Below, one piece after another: positions 55,516 through 64,000 of a DNA stretch of 64,000 nucleotides. How positions within the stretch are numbered: the stretch's first letter is position 1; every line of letters starts with the position of its first letter. The DNA lies in contig OV277858.1 of NCBI GenBank assembly GCA_922989275.2, positions 100,054,794-100,118,793 of the forward strand, written 5' to 3'. Origin of the DNA: Gari tellinella. Lineage: Eukaryota; Mollusca; Bivalvia; Cardiida; Psammobiidae. The notes below the pieces were generated by a model. It was not told the DNA's origin. It made no database searches and saw only the letters and a program-made list of their open reading frames with translations. Made by a program: the position numbers and the translations under genes.

Positions 55516-56412
55516 AAGTGAACATTTCTGAACATCACAGCACGGCACAGCATATATTTTATCTTTCTCGACACTTCAAATGAAAGTTTAATTATGTTTT
55601 TGATATCTGAATTAACGTAAAAGAACAATAATGATAAAAAACTATTATATGAAAAGCAGGTCTTTGTAAGCTTAGTTAATTAGAACATGTAGTAGAAACA
55701 AGAATTCATATAGATAGCATTTCTAAATGTCCGAATTTTACATGTAAGGGTTTGACAAAATACTTAAAGAAATATTCGCCACTCCTTTATTACACACTGT
55801 ACATAATCATATAAAACCTAAAACAACTAACGCGCATGCGAATGAAACTAACATTTTCACATCCAATTATTTTCATCTTTCACAGACAAAACTATCGTCT
55901 ACTAAAAAGTATCGCGTGCATTTAAATGCCACAATATTATTTATGACATAACTTGCAGTCTGGGAATTGAATAAAGCGATTATATAACTATCGGAATCCA
56001 CTAGTGAAATATCGTCTTTGGGCTCCAGCCTAACATTTTCGACCACAAGCACTGGTTCGGCTGGAAAATCTACATAAATGTATTACGGCTTCGATTGATT
56101 TCATAGGTGTTTTAAATTGTTATGTGATAAATAGAATCTCACATGAGTGCTCATTACTTATGATTTTTAATCAACTCGTTGCTAAAATTAATATGACGCT
56201 CATCAAGGCTCGCATCATACATTTGTATTATTTAATCTGCTTGTTTATTAAAATGATAAATAATGAGCACTCGTGTAAGATCCTCCATTTAGGGATGATT
56301 GTTTTTACGAGTGACCAACCGTTTGGTTTCTAACCAGTGCCCAATAGTTTTGTAAGGTCGACTTTAGTCGACATTAGGGATGCAACTGCTCATTAACAAT
56401 GAGATGTCATTT
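55516..56412. other. Intergenic; duplicated AATAGAATCTCACAT block
   Basis: 56100-56290 (TGTGATAAATAGAATCTCAC...TAATGAGCACTCGTGTAAGAT) is an imperfect inverted repeat and is similar to 16510-16700. No gene. Confidence 0.45.
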
Positions 56413-56600
56413 TAACAGTTTCCCTATTAATACGCATTTTTACGCCTTTACTTCACCCCTTCACGTAAGAAAATATGCACCGCACGGAATATTTTAGCAG
56501 ACGGTAGCTTCAAGTAGGCGCATTCTGCTTTACATTCAACCTGTTTTATGTGTGGAAATCTAACTTCGAAACTAAAACAGGTTATATGGTAACGGATTAA
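56413..56600. mobile_element. Family B-like element, diverged
   Basis: TTAACAGTTTCCCTATTAAT, GTAGGCGCATTCTGCTTTAC and ATATGGTAACGGATTAA. The left arm of core II is lost. Confidence 0.5.
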
Positions 56601-56787
56601 AGGAATCAGGGCTTAGACACTCAGACATCAGTTGTTACATTTATGCCAAATGAGACGCCGAGATACAGCTGTGTCCATACTGTTGGTAACGGTTATCATA
56701 AATTCTGCTCGCAGCGGGAAGATTTGTAATAACTGTTTGAATCAGTGTTCAAATGAAGATAAATTCAGTTATTTCAAAGAAGAAAAC

Positions 56788-56850
56788 AACCATAACGGGA
56801 CTTGAACCGTATGCAGTAGCAACGAAAACAACATGACAATCATAAGTGTG
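56788..56850 (-). repeat. SINE head fragment (B box)
   Basis: On -, GCATACGGTTCAAGTCCCGTTATGG resembles the B box and downstream part of the SINE at 50255. No A box was identified. Confidence 0.4.
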
Positions 56851-56940
56851 TTCACCCTTCACTGCCAAACCAATCGTGAGTATTTTACCCATTCACCTCC
56901 ATATTGTCGTCTGTTGGAATATTGGTGTCTACAATAGCGT

Positions 56941-57193
56941 TTAACCCTTTACCTGATAGCATTGTTTCTAGTATTGAAGATATGTGACTACTTAAAGCAG
57001 GTTGAAAGTAAAGCAGAATGCGCCCTAAGGCGAATTCTGCTTTACTTTCAGCCTGCTTTAAGCTATTAACTGCTAGAATAAGGAAAGTATTAAATATGAC
57101 ACATATTCATTACGGAATAATTTGGAACTATTTTCTTCAGCGGATGAATAAAATGAATGTGCTAAAAGTCGCTTCTATAAGGGAAAGGGTTAA
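56941..57193. mobile_element. Family B MITE, full length
   Basis: TTAACCCTTTACCTGATAG to GGGAAAGGGTTAA; core II at 56993-57061. It is inserted at a TTAA whose right flank (ATAAATACGAAAG) matches the uninterrupted family F copy at 17530. Confidence 0.85.
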
Positions 57194-57480
57194 ATAAATA
57201 CGAAAGACTGAAGCAGGAAACGTAACACAAACAATACACCCACCTCTCAAGCAGAACACACACACACAGTCATACCAGAACAAACACACACACACACGCA
57301 ATACCATTCCTTCATCTACACACTAAATAGAAAACAACACGCAAGACAAACATAAAGCTAAGTGAATGTAGGAGCCCGCCTTGGTACGGTCAGTAGCAAT
57401 CAATAATTAATTATTAACAACCACTGGGGGTTAAACCTGGGTTTAGGGGCGCCCAACCTCACTCTTATCTCCTATATTCA
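57190..57480. repeat. Family F dispersed repeat
   Basis: Second copy of 17527-17780: CACCCACCTCTCAAGCAGAAC, a short CA run, CCCGCCTTGGTACGGTCAG, extended by AACCACTGGGGGTTAAACC. Confidence 0.65.
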
Positions 57481-57589
57481 CCTATAAAGACAAACAGTGT
57501 ACATAAAATATAAACCCTGTTCCTAAACCTTACAATCAAAAAGACAAGTCTTGCGTAAGGCAGTTTAACTGCAGGAAGGCCGAAACTAT

Positions 57590-57912
57590 TGTCAAATTGT
57601 TGTAATCATGATCGGATTCCGTATAAGGCGGTATCTGACCTGGATCCAAACTGCTTTAAAAGTCGCATTTAGTCGCATACGGCCGAAAGGTTGAACCCCT
57701 TCACAGCTACTACGTCTTCAACTTTAACCAGCTTTCGTCTGCTTTTATATCTCAAGTAAAAATGTTATGTATTTTGACTTATTGAATATTGAAATGAGTG
57801 TCAAACAGGTTTGATCCTGATTAATTGCCACGTTTGCAAGTATCCATTGTGTTCGGGGTAAGACAGTGACGTTGGCCCGATCGATACTCGGGGAAAGGCA
57901 GTGAAAGGGTTA
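57590..57912. mobile_element. Core I variant plus family E-like element
   Basis: 57596-57660 is a diverged core I (ATCATGATCGGATTCCG...CGGTATCTGACCTGGATCC). 57692-57912 runs GAACCCCTTCACAGC, half core I at 57792 (CAAACAGGTTTGATCCTG) and GGCAGTGAAAGGGTTAA. Confidence 0.55.
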
Positions 57913-58508
57913 AAGTATGGGGAAAATGTAATCACTCCTATGCACAATGTTGTTTCAGATTATTAGAGAAAACAATACAAAAGCCCAACAGTCAGATGAG
58001 ATAAGGACTATTTATTGAATTAAATTAAAACCTTCTTTAATTCGATACAGTAATGTAGCTGTAACGATCAATTTAAACGATGTTAAATATATATCTTTAG
58101 CTTAACGCAGCGTGAAACCAAAGCAGATAACGTCTTTGAGTAAGAACATCCCATAAAGCAAATAAAAATAAATCTTTATTAGTAAAATTTTGAATATTTA
58201 ATTTTAGTTTTAAATTAATATTCATGTAAAAGTATCATCGCTTTACCTAATTTTAACTATGAAGTAAATTTTGCAAATATATTGAGCCATAAAAGGAGCC
58301 GTTAGATTTGATCCGGATTCCAAGATTAGTAAAAATGCATATCATTGCAGATCCTAATTCAACAAATTTTCATATGACAAGTTCAAAGCAAACGATATTA
58401 CGCCAGGATAAGGGTTTATGTCTACGGGATTATAATGCAACGAAAATTGTGCAACAGCGCTACCGCGGTTGATAGAAGGATCGCAGTACCACTGTTTGCT
58501 GTTTAGGT
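57913..58508. other. Intergenic, nothing recognised
   Basis: No ORF, palindrome or repeat with support. Confidence 0.4.
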
Positions 58509-58758
58509 TACAGTGGAGAATCTGTTATTCTTTCCCGTTTAAACGCAAACGTACGCAAACGCAAAACACTAAAACGTAGAAAAGAACAACTTTTGGACAA
58601 TTCTGATAATTCTTGTTTATCTTGGTGGCAAACAGTTTGGAGCCTGATCAGACGCCGGGTTACCCGGCGTCTGATCTGGCTCCAAACGGTTTGCACTGCA
58701 AATAACAGTTTTAGCGTAAACGCGTTTATTGGGAAAGAATAACAAATTCTCCACTGTA
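58509..58758. mobile_element. Family A MITE, full length
   Basis: TACAGTGGAGAATCTG...CAAATTCTCCACTGTA with TA duplication; core I at 58627-58694. Nearly identical to the copy at 18538-18787, suggesting a recent burst of this subgroup. Confidence 0.9.
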
Positions 58759-58789
58759 GCAGTTTCTGCCCCGTGTGCAGCGTGCAGAG

Positions 58790-59026
58790 TACAGAAGAGA
58801 AAACATTTTCTTTCCATATAACCCCGGTTACACTTAAACTATTATTTTCATTGCTAACAGTTTGGAGCCTAATAAGACGCCGGGTAACCCAGCGTCTGGT
58901 CAGGCTCCAAACTGTTTGCCACCCAGAATAAAATTGGTAGTCGGAATTGTAAAAACGTTGTCATTTTCTATATTTCATTGCAATGCATGTGCGTTTGAAT
59001 GGAAGGACAGTGTTTTCTTCACTGTA
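58790..59026. mobile_element. Family A MITE, diverged
   Basis: TACAGAAGAGAAAACA...GTTTTCTTCACTGTA; core I at 58854-58919 (GACGCCGGGTAACCCAGCGTC). Confidence 0.8.
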
Positions 59027-59158
59027 TTTCAGATAGGTACAATGTAGCCAACTCGAAATCGATTGCCATCGACGGCCATCGATTTCTTTACTGAACTCAT
59101 CACTGGTTCGAACCCCACTGCATCACTGTAATTCACGAATCGTCCTTAGGATTAGACC

Positions 59159-59341
59159 TTAACCCTTATCCTGCGGTGATGTCGTCTGCTTCGAAATTGT
59201 CGTCTGCAAAGTTTGTTAAATTTAGATTTATACATTTTTTAAGTAAAGAAACCCAAAGAAGAGTGTCAAACAGTTTGTCTGATCTGGATCTAAACTGTTT
59301 GCAAACATCGATAAAGTCGCGACCAGCAGGCAAAGGGTTAA
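59159..59341. mobile_element. Family E element with collapsed core I
   Basis: TTAACCCTTATCCTGCGG to AGCAGGCAAAGGGTTAA, TTAA on both sides. Core I lacks its centre (CAAACAGTTTGTCTGATCTGG). Two TCGTCTGC motifs lie near the left end. Confidence 0.78.
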
Positions 59342-59706
59342 AACGAGTTCAAGTGGCGGAGTGGGAGACTTATCTTCACTTGGCTAGATGAAAACGACGA
59401 TTATTGGACAGACTATCAAGATATAGTTCAAATCCAAATTTAATTTTACTGTGTTTACAAGTTTTGATGGATATAAAATGTGTCGTAATATACATAGTTA
59501 TATATCTTTTAAAGCCGCATTGTGTTTTTTAGAAACCTGCATAAAACGGTTGTTTGGGGTCCCATTTGAACTACGTGGGACGTGATTCTTTCACAAAAAC
59601 CGGTTTTATCTAAGAAATTCGCTTTTTAAATTTTATTTATAATATTTTGGTGCTGCACACATTAAAGAGCCTCCCTTGTGAATGGAAAGAAGGACAACTC
59701 TGTAAA

Positions 59707-59905
59707 TACAGGGCTCCAGATAACGGAAGTATTTCGAAAACTAAAATCTTTATTTCTGCTTTTAAACCCAATGGTGTCATACTCATTAAAATTGTCTCGA
59801 AGAGACGGTTTAATCAGTAGTAACACCATAGCATTCGGTGCTGAAATGAGTGAGAAATTGTTAGATTAGTTCAGATTACTCTCGCTTACATCTATAGCTG
59901 GAGCA
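59707..59905. mobile_element. Family K element
   Basis: ACAGGGCTCCAGATAACGG to CTGGAGCACTGG with a central TTGTCTCGAAGAGAC palindrome; inverse orientation to 21432-21615. Confidence 0.65.
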
Positions 59906-59920
59906 CTGGAAATGACCCTG

Positions 59921-60132
59921 TTAACCCTTATTCTGCTGCACAGACGTCTGCTTTGACATTGTCGTCTGCAAAATGTGTTCAGTTTAGATTTATGCATTGT
60001 TTTAATTAAACAAACCTGAAGACGAGTGTCAAACAGTTTGGATCCAGATGAGACGCCGCGTTACGCGGCGTCTTTATAGATTCAAATAGTTTGCAAACTC
60101 CTAAAAGTTACGACCAGTAGGCACAGGGTTAA
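59921..60132. mobile_element. Family E element, full length
   Basis: TTAACCCTTATTCTGCTGC to AGTAGGCACAGGGTTAA with TTAA on both sides; core I at 60029-60093 (GACGCCGCGTTACGCGGCGTC centre, perfect). Confidence 0.82.
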
Positions 60133-60245
60133 ACACTATGAGATCCAATAACAACATGTACATAATTATTCACTAGGGGTAAACGATAAAACAAACTACG
60201 GAGAATCTATACCTTGAGCTTGCTGAAAATGACTGTTTCAGCCTT

Positions 60246-60535
60246 GTCCACTCTCTAACTCAAACACTCCTTTTTGGATCTTCACCAAACTTGCTACAAA
60301 TGTTTATTAATATAGAATCTAGGTCAGGTTAAATAACTAGCAAAATCGCATAAGGCATGTCTGAGTTATTGCCCTTGAATAATTAAAAAATGAAATTTTT
60401 AGTCATTCAAGGGCAATAACTCCAACATGCCTTGTGCGATTTTGGTAGTTAAGATGACTGACCTAGATTTTATATTAATAAACATTTTCAACAAGTTTGG
60501 TGAATATCTGATATAAACTGTATGTGTTAGAAAGC
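60246..60535. repeat. Long inverted repeat, arms about 135 bp
   Basis: TAACTCAAACACTCCTTTTTGG region and ATTGCCCTTGAATAATT pair with the downstream AGTCATTCAAGGGCAATAAC to GAATATCTGATATAAAC region. Arms are highly complementary near the centre and weaker outside. ATTCACCAAACTTG-like motifs link it to other molluscan-type repeats in the window. Confidence 0.72.
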
Positions 60536-61065
60536 AAAAAATGCTGAAACATTCATTTTTGATACTAAAGACGATTTCTACAGTTAGTTTCCTTCCAAGA
60601 ATTTTTTTCATTTTTTCACATTTTGTTGTTCAAAGTATGCTGAATTCAAATAAAACAAGAAAAAAGGGGGTTGCTAACTTTATTTTTGAGTTTTTACCAT
60701 GACATAAATATAAGGGTGTTTTTTGCATTTTACATGTGTTACAGTACAAAAAATTGTGACATCGGCGCTATTTCGTAAATTTCTTAAAAAATTTATCCAA
60801 GAATTTTTTTCAAAATTTCCCATTATGTGCTTTATAGTATCCTTAACATGAAATCAAAACAAAATATATGGGTTGCAATCTTCGTTTTCAAGTAATAACT
60901 CGTTTTATGACCTAGGGGTGGTGCTCTGCCCTGAAAAATAGTTATGATTTTATGACAATTATATTGATACATGCAGTATGGTAACAGATTTGCATGAAAC
61001 TTACACCGTATGTACCTCTGTACATGGAATGGAAAAAAATATCTCGAAAATTTATTTCCCGTATC
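60536..61065. other. Intergenic, nothing recognised
   Basis: AT-rich. A 103-codon - strand ORF (60832-61143) shows no motif. Confidence 0.4.
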
Positions 61066-61975
61066 CGGTTGCCATGGCAACGTGAAAATATGGTTTCCCC
61101 CTAAAATCAGTGTATTTGGGTGACTAAACAATGACAAATTCATAGCATTTTCTAGGAAAAAACTGTTTATATCTCAGATAAAAAAAAAACATTCAGTTTT
61201 AACACTAGAATGATACCTGGTTACCTTAGCAACCACTCACAGCATTTGCTAAATGAGAGCATTATATTGCAAATATGAGTCGAATTTGAGATTTTTTAGG
61301 GTAAATTACAGTATTATGTATGTAAGTTTCTATATCATTATTGCAAGGTAACATTGTGATATAAAGATTCATTTTTGACATAAAAACAACATTTGATTAC
61401 CTTAGCAACCATTTACAGAAGTTGCTAAATGAGAGCATTATATAAAAATGTGTGAAATTCGAGCTTTTTGAAGAAAAACTAAAGTAACTTATCGGAACCA
61501 TTGTACTTTAGTTTCATTACCATGTTGTAAGTTAACATTGTCAGATAAACATTCACTTGTAAGCATGTAAATAACATTTGCTTTATCTTAGCAACCATTT
61601 AAAGTAATTGCTATTTGCTAACCGAGAGCACAATATTGCACACAAAATTCACCCTTTTTTAAGTCAAAGTACAACAACAAATTAGAATCTTACACTCTAG
61701 TTTCAGTATCACTTTTGCAAGTTAACATTGTCATATCAACATTTACTTTCAATACGAAAATAACTCTTGTTTACCTTAGCAACCACTCATAACATATGTT
61801 AAATGAGATCATTTTATCAAAATTATGTGTCAAATGCGAAATTTTGTGAAGGCAGAGAATATCGACCTATTAGAACCATTGTTCTTTAGTTTTATCAGCA
61901 TGTTTGCAATTTAACATTGTCAAATAAAAATCACTTTTAACATGAAAAAAAGGTTACCTTAGCAACCATCATCAA
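61066..61975. repeat. Tandem array (about 185-bp unit) with X-box-like motifs
   Basis: The motif TTACCTTAGCAACCA occurs at 61221, 61397, 61583 (TTATC variant), 61771 and 61954, spaced 176-188 bp, with flanking unit sequence (GCTAAATGAGAGCATTATAT, TTAACATTGTCA) also repeated. Upstream, 61068-61081 is the perfect palindrome GTTGCCATGGCAAC. The first and last units (GTTACCTTAGCAAC) and this palindrome fit the RFX X-box consensus GTNRCC(N0-3)RGYAAC. Confidence 0.75.
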
Positions 61976-62980
61976 GACACAATCCACATTTGATTTTGAC
62001 CCAGATTGGATGTAGGCAAAAATTATGGCCATATTTCATTTAGATCTAATGAGAGAGGGTTAACACTGTTTTTCTCTGATTTGAACTAGTGACCTAGTTT
62101 TTAGGTTATTGCTTTTGAAAAATAAAATCAATGAAATGTTCAAATTGAGAAATATATCTTTCTATTCCCCGCTTTGTCTGTAAAACTGGTGTTCCCACTC
62201 CACATTATGTACACGTAGCATGCATCTTTGCTGTTTTATAGCGGTAAACTGTCCAATCAGGTATCAGCTGAAAGGTAAATTAAATCAAGTTATAGCTAAG
62301 GTTAAGATCAGTATATTTTACCGCTGAAATGTGCTTGACCTTTGTTAACTATGACTTAAATTGTACATAGGTCAATAAGAAAACTTCTGAAAAGTCTTCA
62401 CTGCAAATCCTTTGCAGCTCAAACCAGACTGCTGCTTATGAAAATGATGATGCATCCTCTAATCACATAAGTCAACACCCTTCTATATTCAATATATGCC
62501 TTGGCAGCTCAAGTCAGATTTCTCCATCTGCTCCTTTATTGTGTAAAGTTATTGTGGTGTTGTCAACAAACAAACCAGGATAGTGCAAAATTATGCTGTT
62601 GTGAATCCAACAGACAGACACACAACCCTAATATGCTTGTTGATTTTCATGGTAATGTTTTTCATCATTATCTACTGAAGCTGCTGCTGATGATAGGGTC
62701 GTGATTATATTGATGATGATATAATGATAGCGTGATGATTATATCAATGATGATGATGAAATGGTGATGATAGTGTAATGATTAAATCAATCAAATATGA
62801 TGAATATCTCTTTGTCATCTGCCATCCTGATCATAGTGTTAAAACAGATTATATATATATGTAGTATTTATGACTGAAAGAGGCTTAGTACAGGACAAAT
62901 GCAATTTGTAAAACATGTCTTTACATTTAATAATTATGCTGCTTAGTACAGGTAAGAGATAATTCAGACATATTGTAACT
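61976..62980. other. Intergenic; GAT microsatellite
   Basis: 62690-62810 is an irregular GAT/GATGAT microsatellite. GTGACCTAGTTTTTAGG near 62090 resembles sequences common in dispersed invertebrate repeats. No gene. Confidence 0.45.
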
Positions 62981-62984
62981 TAAC

Positions 62985-63302
62985 TGCCTTATTTCTATTT
63001 TGCACTTAAAAGTCGCTTGTCTAAACCACTTACTCCATAGATATACAATTTTCCATTTTTAATTACTAGTACACAGAAGTAGATCTAAATAGAATCTGGA
63101 TCTAGATATAGTTCTAATTAATATGCCTATAGGCACCAATAGATCTAGATATCTGTAGATCTATTTTAAAAGTACAAAATATATTTTCAAGGGTATTAAT
63201 TATAGCTTAAAGCAGGATGAAAGTAAAGCAGAATTAGCCTCCTACTTTACTTTCAACCTGCTTCAATTGATCACATGTTTCTCAAACGAGGTAAAGGGTT
63301 AA
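62985..63302. mobile_element. Family B-like MITE
   Basis: A decayed left end (TTAACTGCC...AAAAGTCGCTTG), core II at 63195-63266 with shortened centre (CAGAATTAGCCTCC), and an intact right end GGTAAAGGGTTAA. Confidence 0.6.
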
Positions 63303-64000
63303 GACGGTTTCTTGATTCTTCAGTAAGTGGCTGCTTGATACAAGATTTGCTCTATTATTACTCAGTGTTACAGTTACACACGTCATAGAGCAATCGTGAT
63401 GCAACAAGGCATTATGATGTCATCTATGACGTCATAATAAAACAGCTGTACTGAGAGAACCTGAGACCCTGATGAGGAATGTACATGTACTTAAACTGAT
63501 GTAAACACATCTAAAGCAGTGCTAAGATTGAAGAAGTGCCGATATGTTTATAAAGAGTATCAAGATAATTGTGATGTATCTGTGGCCAAATGGGCAGGGG
63601 TTCTCCCCTAGCTATGCCATCAATGTATACACCGCTTGTAAAAGACCCTCCCAAGATGACGGATTTTTAAAGGCGAGTAGGCTGGGACAGATGGTGGGGT
63701 ATAAAACCCCATACCACCGTGCCCGTGCCCGTGCCCGTGCCGACAACAAATTACGGATATGACCGAGTGTTTTCCTAAGTTCATTTTTCGATTTTTTTCG
63801 GATTTTTTTCCACATGATACATTTGATCATATCTAATTGGTGCAGAAGTAATTTTTGGCTGTAATAAGTATTTTCCGAGAAAATCCAATTTTTGATTTTT
63901 AGGGGGTATAATAAAACCCCCTACAAATATATTTTCACAAATTTTCGTTTTATAAAGCAACAAAAGTTTCTAGAAACTTTTTTTTTGGGTCAGCGGCTAA
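63303..64000. other. Intergenic; GTGCCC hexamer microsatellite
   Basis: 63718-63742 is a short GTGCCC tandem repeat. GGGGTATAAAACCCC (63697) and GGGGGTATAATAAAACCCCC (63902) are small hairpins. No gene was recognised up to the window edge. Confidence 0.45.

Noticed and set aside
59085..59125. B-box-like GGTTCGAACCCC
   Set aside because: No A box at the right distance and no tRNA fold; not called as SINE or tRNA.
63544..63762. 72-codon ORF ending in an RARARA run
   Set aside because: The run is the GTGCCC microsatellite; no family resemblance.

Overview
The window is AT-rich, intron-containing animal DNA with tRNA-derived SINEs, APE-type non-LTR retrotransposons, C2H2 zinc-finger exons and a very dense load of short palindromic elements. 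This looks most like a bivalve or other mollusc genome; the taxon is an inference from repeat style. There are no operons, rRNA genes or CRISPR arrays. Element family letters (A, B, C and so on) are my own labels.

Layout. 1-8.2 kb: intergenic DNA with terminal-inverted-repeat (TIR) elements. 8.24-12.36 kb: a decayed L1/Tx1-like LINE on + (stop codon, three frameshifts). 12.4-26.6 kb: almost wall-to-wall MITE-like elements, including triple nesting at 15.55-16.36 kb, a Pol III SINE with a 14-bp target duplication at 20.0-20.3 kb, and two related palindromes at 24.0 and 25.8 kb. 27.48-31.86 kb: a four-exon + strand gene with an N-terminal YqaJ/lambda-exonuclease-like nuclease domain and a long C-terminal part with some transposase-like features; exon 1 carries two frameshifts. 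Its last coding segment and 3' flank are repeated in tandem downstream. 32.5-36.7 kb: a 5'-truncated LINE bounded by an apparently identical direct repeat of about 337 bp. 38.5-42.2 kb: a TIR element carrying a tRNA-like sequence, further MITEs, a long palindrome and a 165-bp-unit repeat. 42.4-43.75 kb: two exons of a C2H2 zinc-finger gene on -. 45.1-45.75 kb: the 3' end of a third LINE on -. 45.75-60.2 kb: more MITEs. 60.2-62 kb: a long palindrome and a tandem array carrying RFX X-box-like motifs.

Main observation. Two hairpin modules recur across elements with different termini. Core I (about 65 bp, invariant GATCAGACGCCG inner arm, GCAAACAG outer arm) occurs roughly 50 times counting half and decayed copies. 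It lies in TA-flanked families (A, C), in TTAA-flanked families (E, M) and outside any element I could delimit. Core II (GAAAGTAAAGCAGAA inner arm) occurs about 18 times in TTAA-flanked family B and TA-flanked family G. Arm sequences differ between families but stay complementary within each copy. TA-flanked ends beginning CAGT resemble Tc1/mariner; TTAA-flanked ends beginning CCCTTT resemble piggyBac. No matching transposase ORF is present, so all these copies are non-autonomous here. Nested insertions (B in A, A in M, C and D in B, D in I, C in L) give an internal relative chronology and confirm the element boundaries.
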